64,000 nt of DNA from Owenia fusiformis (lineage: Eukaryota; Annelida; Polychaeta; Sabellida; Oweniidae). The stretch spans positions 10,915,730 to 10,979,729 of the forward strand of contig CAIIXF020000007.1 of the NCBI GenBank assembly GCA_903813345.2. Direction: 5' to 3'. Under the pieces are notes generated by a model. The model did not search any database, was not told the origin of the DNA, and saw only the letters and a program-made list of their open reading frames with translations. A program made the position numbers and the translations under genes. This document shows positions 27,901 to 40,800 of the stretch, in pieces. The stretch's first letter is position 1. Each line of letters starts with the position of its first letter.

Positions 27901-30900
27901 TGAAACCATGTAGTTTCAAAAATAGTCCTCCTTGTTGTCATTATTGTTGAGGTTTATAAATGCATGTACAGTGTGACCCAAAAAAAATGAGTGCACTTTT
28001 ATGCTTATTGTATTTTATAAGACTGCCAGACAGCAATTTACTTCTTATTACATTATCTTTCAATTGGCTCAAACTTCTAACAGAATTATTCTGCTATTAT
28101 GTTGTAACTGCAGCTTGTATTACTATAAAGTGCCTAAAATGATAAAATAAAAATGTACTCATATTTCTTAATCACCCTGTATGTGTATCCAAAACCTAAG
28201 AGAATTGGTCAGAAAGATGTGAGAATAATAAGTAGTTGTGGTGGTGACTGCAATGCATAAATTCAAATTACTAATCTGTGGAATGTTTGTTCTTGCCTAC
28301 CAGGATTTCAGAGCATTGGTAAGAATAGAAATAGAGCTAAGCTAACAATGTTGCGATTATTTGGTGTTTTTATGCTCTCGTGAAAACTGGAAGAAACATG
28401 AAATGCTATTTTCCCACATAAAATGATCAGAGAAAATTTTAAGAGTGATCATTTTTTAATCCCCTCGATTGGGAAATGGCCTATCATTTACTTTTCATTA
28501 CCAGTTTATAGTCATAACTATCGACTGCTTTTTGACCAATTAAATATCATATGCTGTAAAAGACAGTGATTCCACACAAAAGTTCAATAGTCTATATAAA
28601 ATGTATTTCATGGTTCATCTTTCCAGTTAGTTAAAGCAAAAATTAGTGTGAGAAGCATGGATTTTGTGCATGTGTTGTATTGTTTAAAGGTTGTGTATAT
28701 ATTTAGGATTGTGTTCCCATATCTGCAATTATGATTTTATATTACTATTCAGATTTTTCAATAGAACATTTCATAATGGGTTAGAACATGCTACGTGAGT
28801 TCACATTCAGCGTGCTTACAAAATATCCATGTGATTGATGGTAAATGCATTCAATGAAGTTAGGAGTCATGATTTGCCCTCAAATTAGCTATAAAATCTC
28901 AATGAAGGGACAGAGCCCCATAGCATGTTTTAATTCATTACAGTTGATATGTTTACACAATCCTGGTACAACCATTTGTTTTCGTTATGCACCACCATGT
29001 TTGGTGACCTCTAATTTTGTTTAAGATCTCAAAAAATGAAAATAACATAAAAATTTGCAGCCAAATTATAATAACTCAAGGATTGTTATAATTTTTATTC
29101 TCAAAATGTTGTTAATTTATATTGTGTTGTGGTTTTGATTAATTGTTGATTGTTTCAAGCAGTTGGGAGCTTCTAAAATTGGTGTTATGCGCAGTTATGA
29201 AATGAATTTGCATGTAACAATGACAGACTTGAAGACTTCAAGTCAATGGCAACTGAAAGAAGGAATATGATTTATTAGCTCAACAAATTTACAATTGGTT
29301 CAAGTTCTTTGATTTTATGAGCATCATGTAAAATTATTTTTAATAATTGGATCTCTATTTATATGGATTAACATTAGAAAAAACATCTACTCAGATCAAA
29401 TCGAAGGGCATTAGGGAATAAAATTTTACTTTGTTTATATGTTGATGTGATTTGATTTTAATTTTTCTCAATCAATTAATGGCATATGTTATCTTGATTT
29501 GAGTTTTCAGTCATATTGTTTCATCTCCAGGTGTTATCAGCCGCCACAGTTGTAGCCAAACATACGTCAGCATTGTGCAATGTCTGTAGAACAGCCTCAT
29601 CTAAGACGTCTAACCCTGTAGCCAAACGCCACTTTGTCCAGTCAGCTAAGGATGTCGCCAATAGTACTGCTAACCTAGTAAAAGCTATCAAGGTAAGAAA
29701 ATGAGATGATAAGGATTAATTCAGAGAGGTTCACTTATATAGGTTTTGTATATTGATAATAATTATACCATAATTAGATTTATGAAATTATAAACAGTTT
29801 TGTCGGGGAGAATAGGTGACGTCACGCACAGCAGGTAACAAGCTGTAGGACCTTTTGTTAAGCAGAATTCAGGCAACCATTGCAAATTTTCAAAACTTGA
29901 ATAAAATAATTTTCTTATCATGAATATTGACTTGAATTTCAGGCATTAGACAGTGACTTTAGTGATGCTAATCGCCAGAAATGTGGTGAAGCAGCCACGC
30001 CTCTACTTAAAGCTGTAGAAGAACTTGATACTTTTGCATCTTCTGCTGAGTTTGCTAGCATACCTGCTAAAATCAGCCCAAAGGTATGTGGTGTAAAATG
30101 AAAGTCATATCTATGATGAAATGATTTGCCTGGTGGTAGATTGTACTTATTGATGAGCATTTAGATATTTTTTCTCATGAATATACTGTATACATATCAG
30201 GTTTTGACGGATTTGAAAATATTTAATATGGAATTCACATGTATTCTTGCCTCACTTTAAATGACAAATGTAGATAATGTAAACATATTCAGTTGGAAGA
30301 AATACTCCTTTTAGTAAAATTGAACATAATACTCAAAACACATTCTTCTTTGTGAAAACAAAGATGCCTTTGTATAGACCCCTAACAACCTTTATTTACT
30401 GATATCATGTAATGTCTGGTTGCATGAAATAATATCTTTGCTTCTCCAGGCCTTACAAGCTCAGGAACCCATCACCAACTCTGCCAAGTCCATGATCAAT
30501 GGTGCATGTCACATGTTAGAAGCCGCCAAGCAGTTAGCTGTGCACCCCAAGGACCCACCCACATATATGTTGTATTCGAACCACTCAAAGACTGTGTCTG
30601 ATTCTATCAAGAAACTGGTCGCTGCCATCAAGTAAGTGAATATATATTGCAATGAAAAAAAGAATTACTGTCAGTAATGTAAACAGGAATTATGTTTATT
30701 TTCTGAAGATTCTACACTTTGAGAGAATTATGCTTTGAATATGAATGAGAGTGACAAGAAAATAGTAATAAAAAGAATCAAAATCATGATAATAACAAAT
30801 CTCTTTTCAATGCATCATTTAGTATGTATACATGCGAGGGCATTGTGTAAAAAACAGGATGCTAAAAACCTTGCAAATCACACCAATTCTAAAAAGTAAC

Positions 30901-31862
30901 ATAAATATCATTAAACAGGACTTCATTTACTTTTCAGAGACAGTGCTCCGGGTCAGCGTGAATGTGATACAGCTATAGATCAAATCAATGGTAGCATCCG
31001 GCTACTAGACCAGGCATCCCTCGCTGCAATAGGCCAAAATCTACAGCCTAGGAATGATAAACCTTTAAAGGTCTACCAGGAACAATTAGTTAATAGTGCG
31101 AGAGAGATTCAAAAGTTAATTGAACAATTAAGAACTGCTGCTAAAGGAGAAGCTGAAAATGTTGGACATTTGGTAAGTAATAAACATGTCCTGAATATTC
31201 AATTTTATTATACATATAAGGCTAAATCCTTTGTCTTTATTGACCTATATTAATTACATGTACAAAACTCTACATGAGAATTGTGCATTTGATGTTGATA
31301 CCATCAAGCGTAACAATGTCTGAGTTTTATCTTTATTGGCTCAAAATAAAGTGAGGTCATTTGCATCTTGTCTGGATCTTTCATTTCAGTACTGTATTTT
31401 ATATACTTAATCAATATAAAGGAAGTATGGGCTCCTTATACTGTAAACACTCTGAATTACTTCTATCCAGGTGTCCACAGTAGCAGCCTACTTTGACCCA
31501 CTTGCCAATGGTGCAGTAGGCACAGCCAGCAAGAATATGAACAGCAAGATACAGATGGCCATCCTAGACCAGACAAAGACAGTCTCTGAGGCTGCCCTAC
31601 AGCTAACCTATGCTGCCAAAGAGGGAGGGGGCAATCCAAAGGTAAGATAAATTATTTTTATAAGTCCTTGTTTATCTGTCCACCGTGATATGGAAAGCAG
31701 CGTCGGACTCAAACAATTATACCTTCTAGATAAACATAAACAGACAATTTTTCCAAAAAAGCGCACGATTATATTGTGAGTACATAGAGGATATCCTATG
31801 ATTTATGAGTGATATGATTTTTATCCACGAATGGATATGATATCTGCACGAGCGAGCGTAGC

Positions 31863-31894
<32 letters not shown>

Positions 31895-34800
31895 GGTAAT
31901 TTGTAAATCATAGGATGTTCTTTTTATTCCATAGTTAGATTCATCATCAGAATCGTCGGAAATTAAGTTATTTAATTCGAATTTCCAAACGATCCGGCGA
32001 TGTTGACACTTAGCCTCGTTTTGAGTCTGAAGTAGCAAAAATCCATAAACCATCGCATACGACGTCGTATGTCATGGCTAAAAAAACGTATGTTATGGTT
32101 AAGTGAAGATTTGTCAAAAATATCATATTTTACCACTGATTACAAAAATACTGTTTTTATTTTCACATGTTATCCTATGAATATCATGCTAACTATGGAA
32201 TAAAGTGTTCTATCCTGTATATTACTGCCATGATAATATAATGTAAATGCCATCTTCATTTTAGGCAACACACACGCATGCAGCAATTGATGAAGCTGCA
32301 GACAGTATGAAGGATGTCCTTGGTGACCTCCTTGAGACCATTGACACAGCAGCATCAGCAGCTGGCATCGTCTCCACCATGATTGACCAGATCTCAAAAT
32401 CAATTAGTAAAGTAAGTTCTCTTCCTTATTGATTTGAGGTGCGAGACTTTTCCAAGAAATATCATTCGAATTTCATACAAAATGAACCATTAGAAAAAGT
32501 TAATTGTCTGCTTAAAAGCACACAACATGAAAACATGAATAAAAAGATTAACTTGTTTAAAAAAATTCTTTTGGAATGCAGTTTAGTATTTTTGATGAGT
32601 TATTAACTTATTAGTGATGAAAACTAAAGGTTACACGCCCAGTGTGTTTATACCATTTTGCCTCTGTGTTCTAGTCTGCTACACGTATTGTGGTGCCAGA
32701 GGGGGCAGGTTATGTCGACTACCAGACCAGCATGGTGACACAGGCTCAGCAGATTGCAAGGATAAGTGCAGATATGGTAGGTGCAAGTACATGTATTTTG
32801 TGCATTCTTATCCAGAAAACCACGCTTTGACTAGAATATGATGCTGCTAAGATCTTAATAACCCATATTTAGTAGTCACAGCCTTCGTGAGAGTCTGAAC
32901 ATGAAGTTAATCCCATCTACTCATGAAGGTGTAAAATTCTCTGATGGCGATTTTAAATGAGAAGATGAATTTGTAACAACCAAAACTGATTGGGAAAAGC
33001 TAGATTGAAGGATTATCTCTTGAAAAGTGCATTATTTTTATGCTATTAATACCTACTATCATCTGCCCTTTCTAAAATGTTTACTTTGTAATTGTAATTA
33101 CCCATTTGAAATAATTCTGTTTGTTGTTTGCTATAGGTTGGTAAATCTGGCACAAAGGTGAGTGAGCTAGGTCCATTGGCTAATGCTCTGACACATGCCT
33201 ACAACCAGCTTGCGAAGGATTCACAAGGTGCAACATCATCAGTCACAAATCCAGAGGTAAGCATTTGGTTTATGTTAATAGTTGTATTCCATGAATATCT
33301 TAGGAATAACATTCTTGATTTGATTGTGATGTCATGGATTTTATAATCACATTCAAGCATAAGTTGAAATCAATATGTTTGAAACATATGGCTTAAGATT
33401 TGCCTCATCTGTTTTTTGCCTCACCTCACAAAATTACAGTATATGTTGAACATTCAATATTATTCCATGTTATTTGTGTGTTTCAGATTGCCAAGAAGAT
33501 TAGAACTGCAGTACAAGATTTGGGCAATGCATCCATGGACATCATCAAGGACTGTGGAAACCTACAGGCTAACCCTGGAGACCAGTTTGCTAAAAAAGAT
33601 ATTGTTGATCACAATAAAATTGTTGCTGAAAAGGTACATATGACATGTGAAGTCAGTCATAGTTTGTTCTGTATAAAAAAATGTCTGAATTTTAACTCAG
33701 GTCAACCACTTCAATTTTTAAATAGTGTTCAACCCAGTTTGTTTCCTTTAATGTAGAATTATTCTTAATCTTGCTTGCTTCTATAGGCTGCCAGAGTGCT
33801 AGCATCCCTACAGGCAGGAGCCCAGGGTACCCAGGCATGTATCAATGCTGCTAGTACAGTCAGTGGTATCATTGGTGACCTGGATACAACTATTATGTTT
33901 GCAACAGCCGGAACTCTCAATCCTGACACCAGTAATGAAGTATTCTCAGATCACAGGTATGTTATAACTCTACATAAGCTCTCAAATCAACAAGAAGCTC
34001 AAGTACTTCACATTTAAATGTCAGGTATTTCACATTTGGTTGTCACATATTTCACATTTGGTTGTCACATATTTCACATGTAACTGTCAGGTGATGTCAA
34101 GTATTTCACATTTTTAGTAAGCTATAACACATTTGGATCTCAGCTTTTTTGTATTTTGGTGGTAATTTGCAATTTTCAAAAAGAGAACACAAATTGAAGC
34201 ACGTGTATGTATGATCATCTAATTTACTATTCAGAGAGAGTATATTAAAGACAGCCAAAGCCTTAGTAGAGGACACTAAAACACTTGTAGCTGGTGCCGC
34301 CTCTGATCAGGAAGAACTGGCTACAGCAGCTCAGAATGCCGTCAAAACCATAACGAGGCTGTCAGATGTCGTGAAATTAGGAGCAGCTTCATTAAGTTCT
34401 AACCAACCAGAAGCTCAGGTATTTCACATTCTGGGATTTGTAGTATCAAATTCACATATTATTTTTGAGGTATACATTTGGTTATACATTATACATGTTT
34501 TGTTTATTCACAATTATATGATATGTGGTTAATTTATGTATCCAAGTTTCCATTGCCATCATTTGTACTGTGTCATCATTTATGAATTTTATAATTTATT
34601 TATTCCATGAATATATCTTAAGAATCTGTTAATTTGCATGACAATATACATAATAATATATAGACAGAGTTGTGAATTTTAGGATTTATTTTTCAAAAAC
34701 AATCAGTGAATATATTTGCATGTTCAGCATTTTTTGATTTGTAAATATAAAACTACATCATGATAAAATTCCTTGATATGCCACAAGAATTATTCAGGGT

Positions 34801-37800
34801 GATCTTTGATTTGAAAATAAGTGTGTTTGTATTTTTGTTTTGAAATGTTATTGACATACCAAGTTCATGAGTCCATAGCTGCATGTTAGGTTAAACATGT
34901 AGAATTTTTCTTGAAGGTTCTTTTGATAAATGCTGTGAAAGATGTAGCAACTGCATTAAGTGAGTTGATAAGCACCACCAAAAATGCCTCTGGAAAGGCC
35001 AGCGAGAGTTCATCAATGGGTCGAATGAAAGACAGCGCAAAGGTAGACCCACAACTGAACCCAGCATGGATCTCAAACTTGCTTGCTTTATGCTTGATCT
35101 GCATTGTGTTTGCCTATAGAATGTAGCTTGCTTTTCTGTTTATGCTATTATTAGGTGTTGTTAATAAACGCAGTGAAAGACGTTGCCAGCGCTCTAGGTG
35201 ACTTGATTACTGCGACTAAAAGTGCATCTGGTAAACGTGTGAAGGATCCTTCAATGTTGGTGCTAAAGGACTCTGCTAAGGTATCATCAGAAGGTCATTC
35301 TCAAGAAGGGGGTGAATTTGAAGTTGGACATGAACAAGGGGGCGATCAGCTTGATGAGGGTGAAAATGAACGCAAGAATGAGAATGAGAGTGTGCGCAGC
35401 TTAGAGGAAGATGCAGTTGAAACTGAGAGGGTGAATGGTATAGGGTCTAGGCATGGGATGATGTGTCATGTAGGTGATGTGTCACAATGATGTGTCTTAA
35501 GTGTAAATCCCTGCCTTCCCTGTGTGTACATGTATGATATGAACCAGTATGCAAGTTAACCAATGTCCCAAATAATATCACATGTACTGTTTGCATATTA
35601 TTTCAGTTGTTACGAATATCATTTCCAAAAATTTGAAATTATTTTCTGTAATTCATTTTACGTTTGCAATTTTAAGTTAGATTTTGTTAAACTACTCCAG
35701 TGGGAATATATGTACAGATTTAGTTGTATATCTATCTTAAAGTAGTATACATGTGTAGCTTATATAGTGAATGTGTGTGATGTGAAGTCTACTGATCCAT
35801 ATAAATGGAAATTGATATGGTTTTATATCATTCATTGAACACCAAATATACCACAATTCCAAATGTGAAGGATACCATTGTGTAAGAATAACCAACTTAA
35901 CTAACATTTTAATTTCAGTTATTATAGCATGTTTGCTTTTTGTTATATTGCTTTGAACCCTTTTATACGCCATTTCCTATTGCACTCCATGGTAAAACTT
36001 AAACTTTTTTATATTTTAATGAAACAGATGCACATATTTGAAAAGGCTTTTTGGAGATGTTGTATACTTTGTATCAGGTTGCTCAATAAGTTCATCTGAA
36101 ATGCTCTCATCTTCTTACTTTTCATTGTTTCTCAACGAGACTTTCACAGAATATGAAGAAAATGTCTGTGCTTTCAGAAACAAAAATAGCTACTTTTTTA
36201 GTCAAAAGTTATGTTTTCTATCAAAACGTGTTTTGGACCTGGGCATGAAAGTAAAAGTCAATAAATTGTATCCAAAACATACATAATATGTTGACCTTCA
36301 ATTTCCAAAACAGGTAGCTCTACAAGAAGTATGCATGCTAATTGCAAAAGTACTAGAATAGTACATTTAAGTAAAATAGTTAGTCTCAACTTGAATTTTG
36401 CTTCAAAATCTCCACAACACAGTTGCTATGCGCTTTGCTTTATGCCTACTTTTAAAATTATGAGCCATAATGTTCTTCCAAAAGATTAACAATTAAGAAG
36501 AATTTATAGCGGATTTTAAAATGTTTAATTAGTATCAAATTGGCGAGGAGCTATCAAATGACAATTTTTTGTCACAATTTAATCTAAATAGCATATCAGT
36601 ATGTAAATGTTCCAACAATTACATATACATTCGATGTAGGGCTGGCACGGAACGGAACGGAATCGGAACGGAACGGAATTCGGAACTTGACTTCGGAATT
36701 TGGAACGGAACGGAATTTCGGACCTTATTTAAAATAGTTCCTACTTCTCCCCTTATGTTCTCATTTTTGTTACCATTGGAACAGCAGTGTACAACTATAT
36801 ATATTTAAGTTTATTAAATACAAACACTAACACTATCTAACTGCCAGAACAAGTGGCATAAATGTTCAAAACTAATGGCAAAATTTTAATGTCCTTGCTT
36901 TCCTGGCACCTTGGCATACAACTGTTACTGTATATTGTCTTTCTCACAATAATTCTCTTTTATTATAGGTACTGAATATATATAAAACAATGATACTTTA
37001 TTTCTATCATTCATTACATATAAAACAACTTTACCAAGTGAAAATGTTTAATAATTATATATTTTATTGATTTCGTTTCATAATACGAGTTCGCTATAGC
37101 GAGTTAGCGTGTCGCTATAACGATAAGTAAATGTTCTTTTAGGAAAATAAAAATTCCGAAAATTATCGGAATATGAGAAGGTAGGTCCGAAAGTCCGATT
37201 CCGAAGGCAAAATCGGACGGTTCGGACAATAATTCCGTTCCGTGCCAGCCCTAATTCGATATAATAACTCTAACCTCATACAGTATGATGTTTACATGGT
37301 TGGTTCATTATTTCCTAGGTGATGGTTACAAATGTGACATCACTGCTGAAGACAGTGAAGACAGTTGAAGATGAGGCTGCCAGAGGTACAAGAGCACTAG
37401 AGTCCACTATTGAGGTCATCGGCCAGGAGATGAAAGTAAGTATAATGGCAATTAATAGTGTATGATTTATAAATGTCCTAAGAGAGTACCCTTGGCAAAC
37501 AATATCAAGTTGTGAGATACATAATGTAGAGACCCTTTGTTTAACTTACAGATGTTTGACACCGCTCATCCTGACCGCAAAGCTACAGCAGAGGATCTGA
37601 TTCGTTACACCAAGCCCATCACCATGGCAACTGCCAAAGCTGTTTCCGCTGGTAACTCTTGCAAGCAGGAAGATATTATCATTGCGGCAAATATGGGACG
37701 TAAGGCAGTGTCTGACCTTCTCAAGGTCACAAAGGTCAGTGTTTAGGAGCTAAACCATTTGTTATTTAAATTTTTTTTTAAAAGTTTGCAATAGTAATGT

Positions 37801-40800
37801 AGATTACGCAATTTCTGATTCTTACTTTTTTATCTTATAATCAGATAATTGAGTCCCAATTCCTCATTCACAAATTATTGGTGGAGAAAATGGTCCCAGT
37901 TCGATATCTATTGATGAGTCCTGTAATGTATGCAGAACATTGTTATACTTGTATATATGAATGTTACATAATTACGTCTGGTACTATATTCTAGGCAGCA
38001 GCAGTGAATGCTGAGTCTCAAGATGTGAGAAACAGAACACTACATTGGGGAAAACAGTCTGCAGAGTCATACCAACAACTGCTTACTGTTGTTAATTATG
38101 TGAGTCACTGGGTTTAACATTGGATTGGTCAATAGTAATAGAACTGTGCCATTTGAAGCTGGGTAATGAAAAGGGTCTCTCGTCATTGTCGGAACTGTTT
38201 AAGTCTGAAATTTTCCTGTTATAAAAAAAAGCTTCATGGACTTTTAGAAAAAAGGTGTGACTTGGAATGATACAAGACAAAAATATTCTTTCAAAAAGTT
38301 CTGTTCTATCTCTGTTACTCCATTTACTTAAAATATTCTAAAATTTGAGAAAGTGCCCAATGTTCACTTTACATTAACCTAAATCTATGATTGTAACCAT
38401 AACAATATCAATAACTGGAACATTGTAGTAATTTATGTTGTTTCTGTATTTGTATTCAGTGTGTGCAGAAACCTGGGCCCGAGAGCCGTCAACAACTAGC
38501 AATCATATCTAAGAAAGTTGCGATGTGCATTACAGAACTAATACAATGTGCAGAACAAATTAAAGGTGCGTACAGAATTCTAAAATATATACACAACATT
38601 TTATGTACTGTGTTTGTTATAATTAATTGCAGTTGTTTATTCGTTAAGACATTAGATTGTTTTGATATTTAATGAGAAATTACCACTGCAAAATTTATTG
38701 TTTGGTAATCCAATTTGTATGTGAATTTGCAGAGGTGATACCTGTTTATTTGAATTAATCAGTCTTATTAATCTTCCACTTTGTTTGATTTCTGAAATTT
38801 AGATGTTTTGGTCAGATATGTTGTTTCTCAAATGTGTTCTACTTTGTTAATTGCAGTACTAATAATTACTATAGATCTTGATACTCTACATCATTTATTT
38901 GAACCCTCACATTGAACTTTTATAATATTGATTTCAATGCCGTTATCAAAATCATTTGGTGTTTGAGTATCTACATTGGAATATTGTTTTGTAAATTATT
39001 TTGTTGGGATTAATTTACTTGAGTAGTCCATCAACCCCCGACAAAAAGACGAGGTATGTTTGAATGTAAACACAAAAGAGATGGGTCGGGAGCAGTTTTT
39101 CTTATTAAATATTTTTGATATTGGTCGAATCAGAGTATTGACATCCAGAGTTTACCACCATCAACCCATATTGGTTCCTACTACATTTCAACCCTATTGA
39201 CAACTATTGTCTGCCCAGGTATGAGTATCCCGACCCATCTCTAACAAAGAGTGGCTCCATATGTATGTAATTTTCAGTTATGTACAGAATATTATATTGC
39301 CCATTTTTGAGAAGCATGTTATAACATTGCATATGAAATACAACAAAAAGGGCAATATGGATTATATGTTGTTTTGTATGCTGTAGTATGTAAACAGTAA
39401 CTTGTAATGTTCAAAACATCTGACAAAGTGACTCCTATACTTCTACATTATAAGACCATTAAAGTATTGTCATAATGGTGTAAAAGGTCAAATTATTTGT
39501 CAGGTGTTGAATATGATATTGTATGTCTGTGTTGTGTTTTGAATATTATTGTATGACTTTTTTCATTTATTTTTATTTATTTGTCTGAATTATATTTGCA
39601 ATGATTCTCAATACAGTTTCTTTTATTTTTGTTTTAAACAAACTTTCCAAAACAATCAGTTAAACCAAACATTTTATTTTGTTTTCTCTTCCATTTCAAC
39701 TTTCAACTCCTACTTCTATTGTCTCAACTTATTTATTTTTAGTTCAACCTCTGGTAAATTTGTTGTACACTTGTTGATCATCACTCTGTTTAAGTCTTCT
39801 TTGTCTTGAACGCCATCTTTTGACCCCATGATGCATATTAGATTAGGTGTCCTGATTTATTTTAAATTACAAAGCTCAGTAAAAGACTCAACTTGTCATA
39901 TTCAACTTACAATATTGTTGAGTGTCACTTTCTAATTCTGAAACAAACTATTATGTATTCTCTACTTATAAGGCAATTTCTCTTTATCCTATTACAAAGT
40001 TATATAAATGAATGGTTGGTTAATGTCTTAATTTGTCTACTTTGACTGAATGTTATACAGTATAGGGTGTCCATAAAGTCTATTTACACTTTACACAGAC
40101 TTTGGATTGTAATTGTAAAGAGACTCTATAGACACCCTGTATATTTATCTTAGATCCTCCTTTAATGGCTATTCACATCAGAATACCTGTACATGTCAAT
40201 CTATATGTATATTCTTGAATATTGCTTCCATGATACTTTCCACCATACAGTCTAACGCTTAGCCTCAAGAAGACAGCTCAAATTATATTATATTAATTAT
40301 ATCAACACTCATTACATTTACATTGACTCTTATCACTTATCGAGTATACATTCAAAATTGGGATTTCCCTTGTCTCTGCCGATGAGAATACTCTCTTAAA
40401 CACATGTTATTGAGACATGGCAGAACAAGGGTTAAAATGCAGTGAAATAGTCCAGATTATCAAGGATTAATCTGATTGGCCATGTTTTCTTGTTTCTGTG
40501 TGTTAGACTATATAGTGCAAGTGTTGCCTATGACATGTAAACTGAATGTGATAAGCCAAAAATCACCCTGCATTTTCTGTATTTTGATGTTTCACTCTTC
40601 TTATAGGTATAGATTATGTTGATCCACATGACCCTACTGTAATAGCAGAGAATGAACTACTGGGTGCTGCACGCTCCATTGAAGCAGCTGCCAAGAAACT
40701 TGCTGAACTTAAACCACGAAAAGCTGCCAAGGTATGCCTATAAATGTATTTGATTTGAAATGAAGTTTAACATTGGATTGGATTGTACATGACAGATGTG

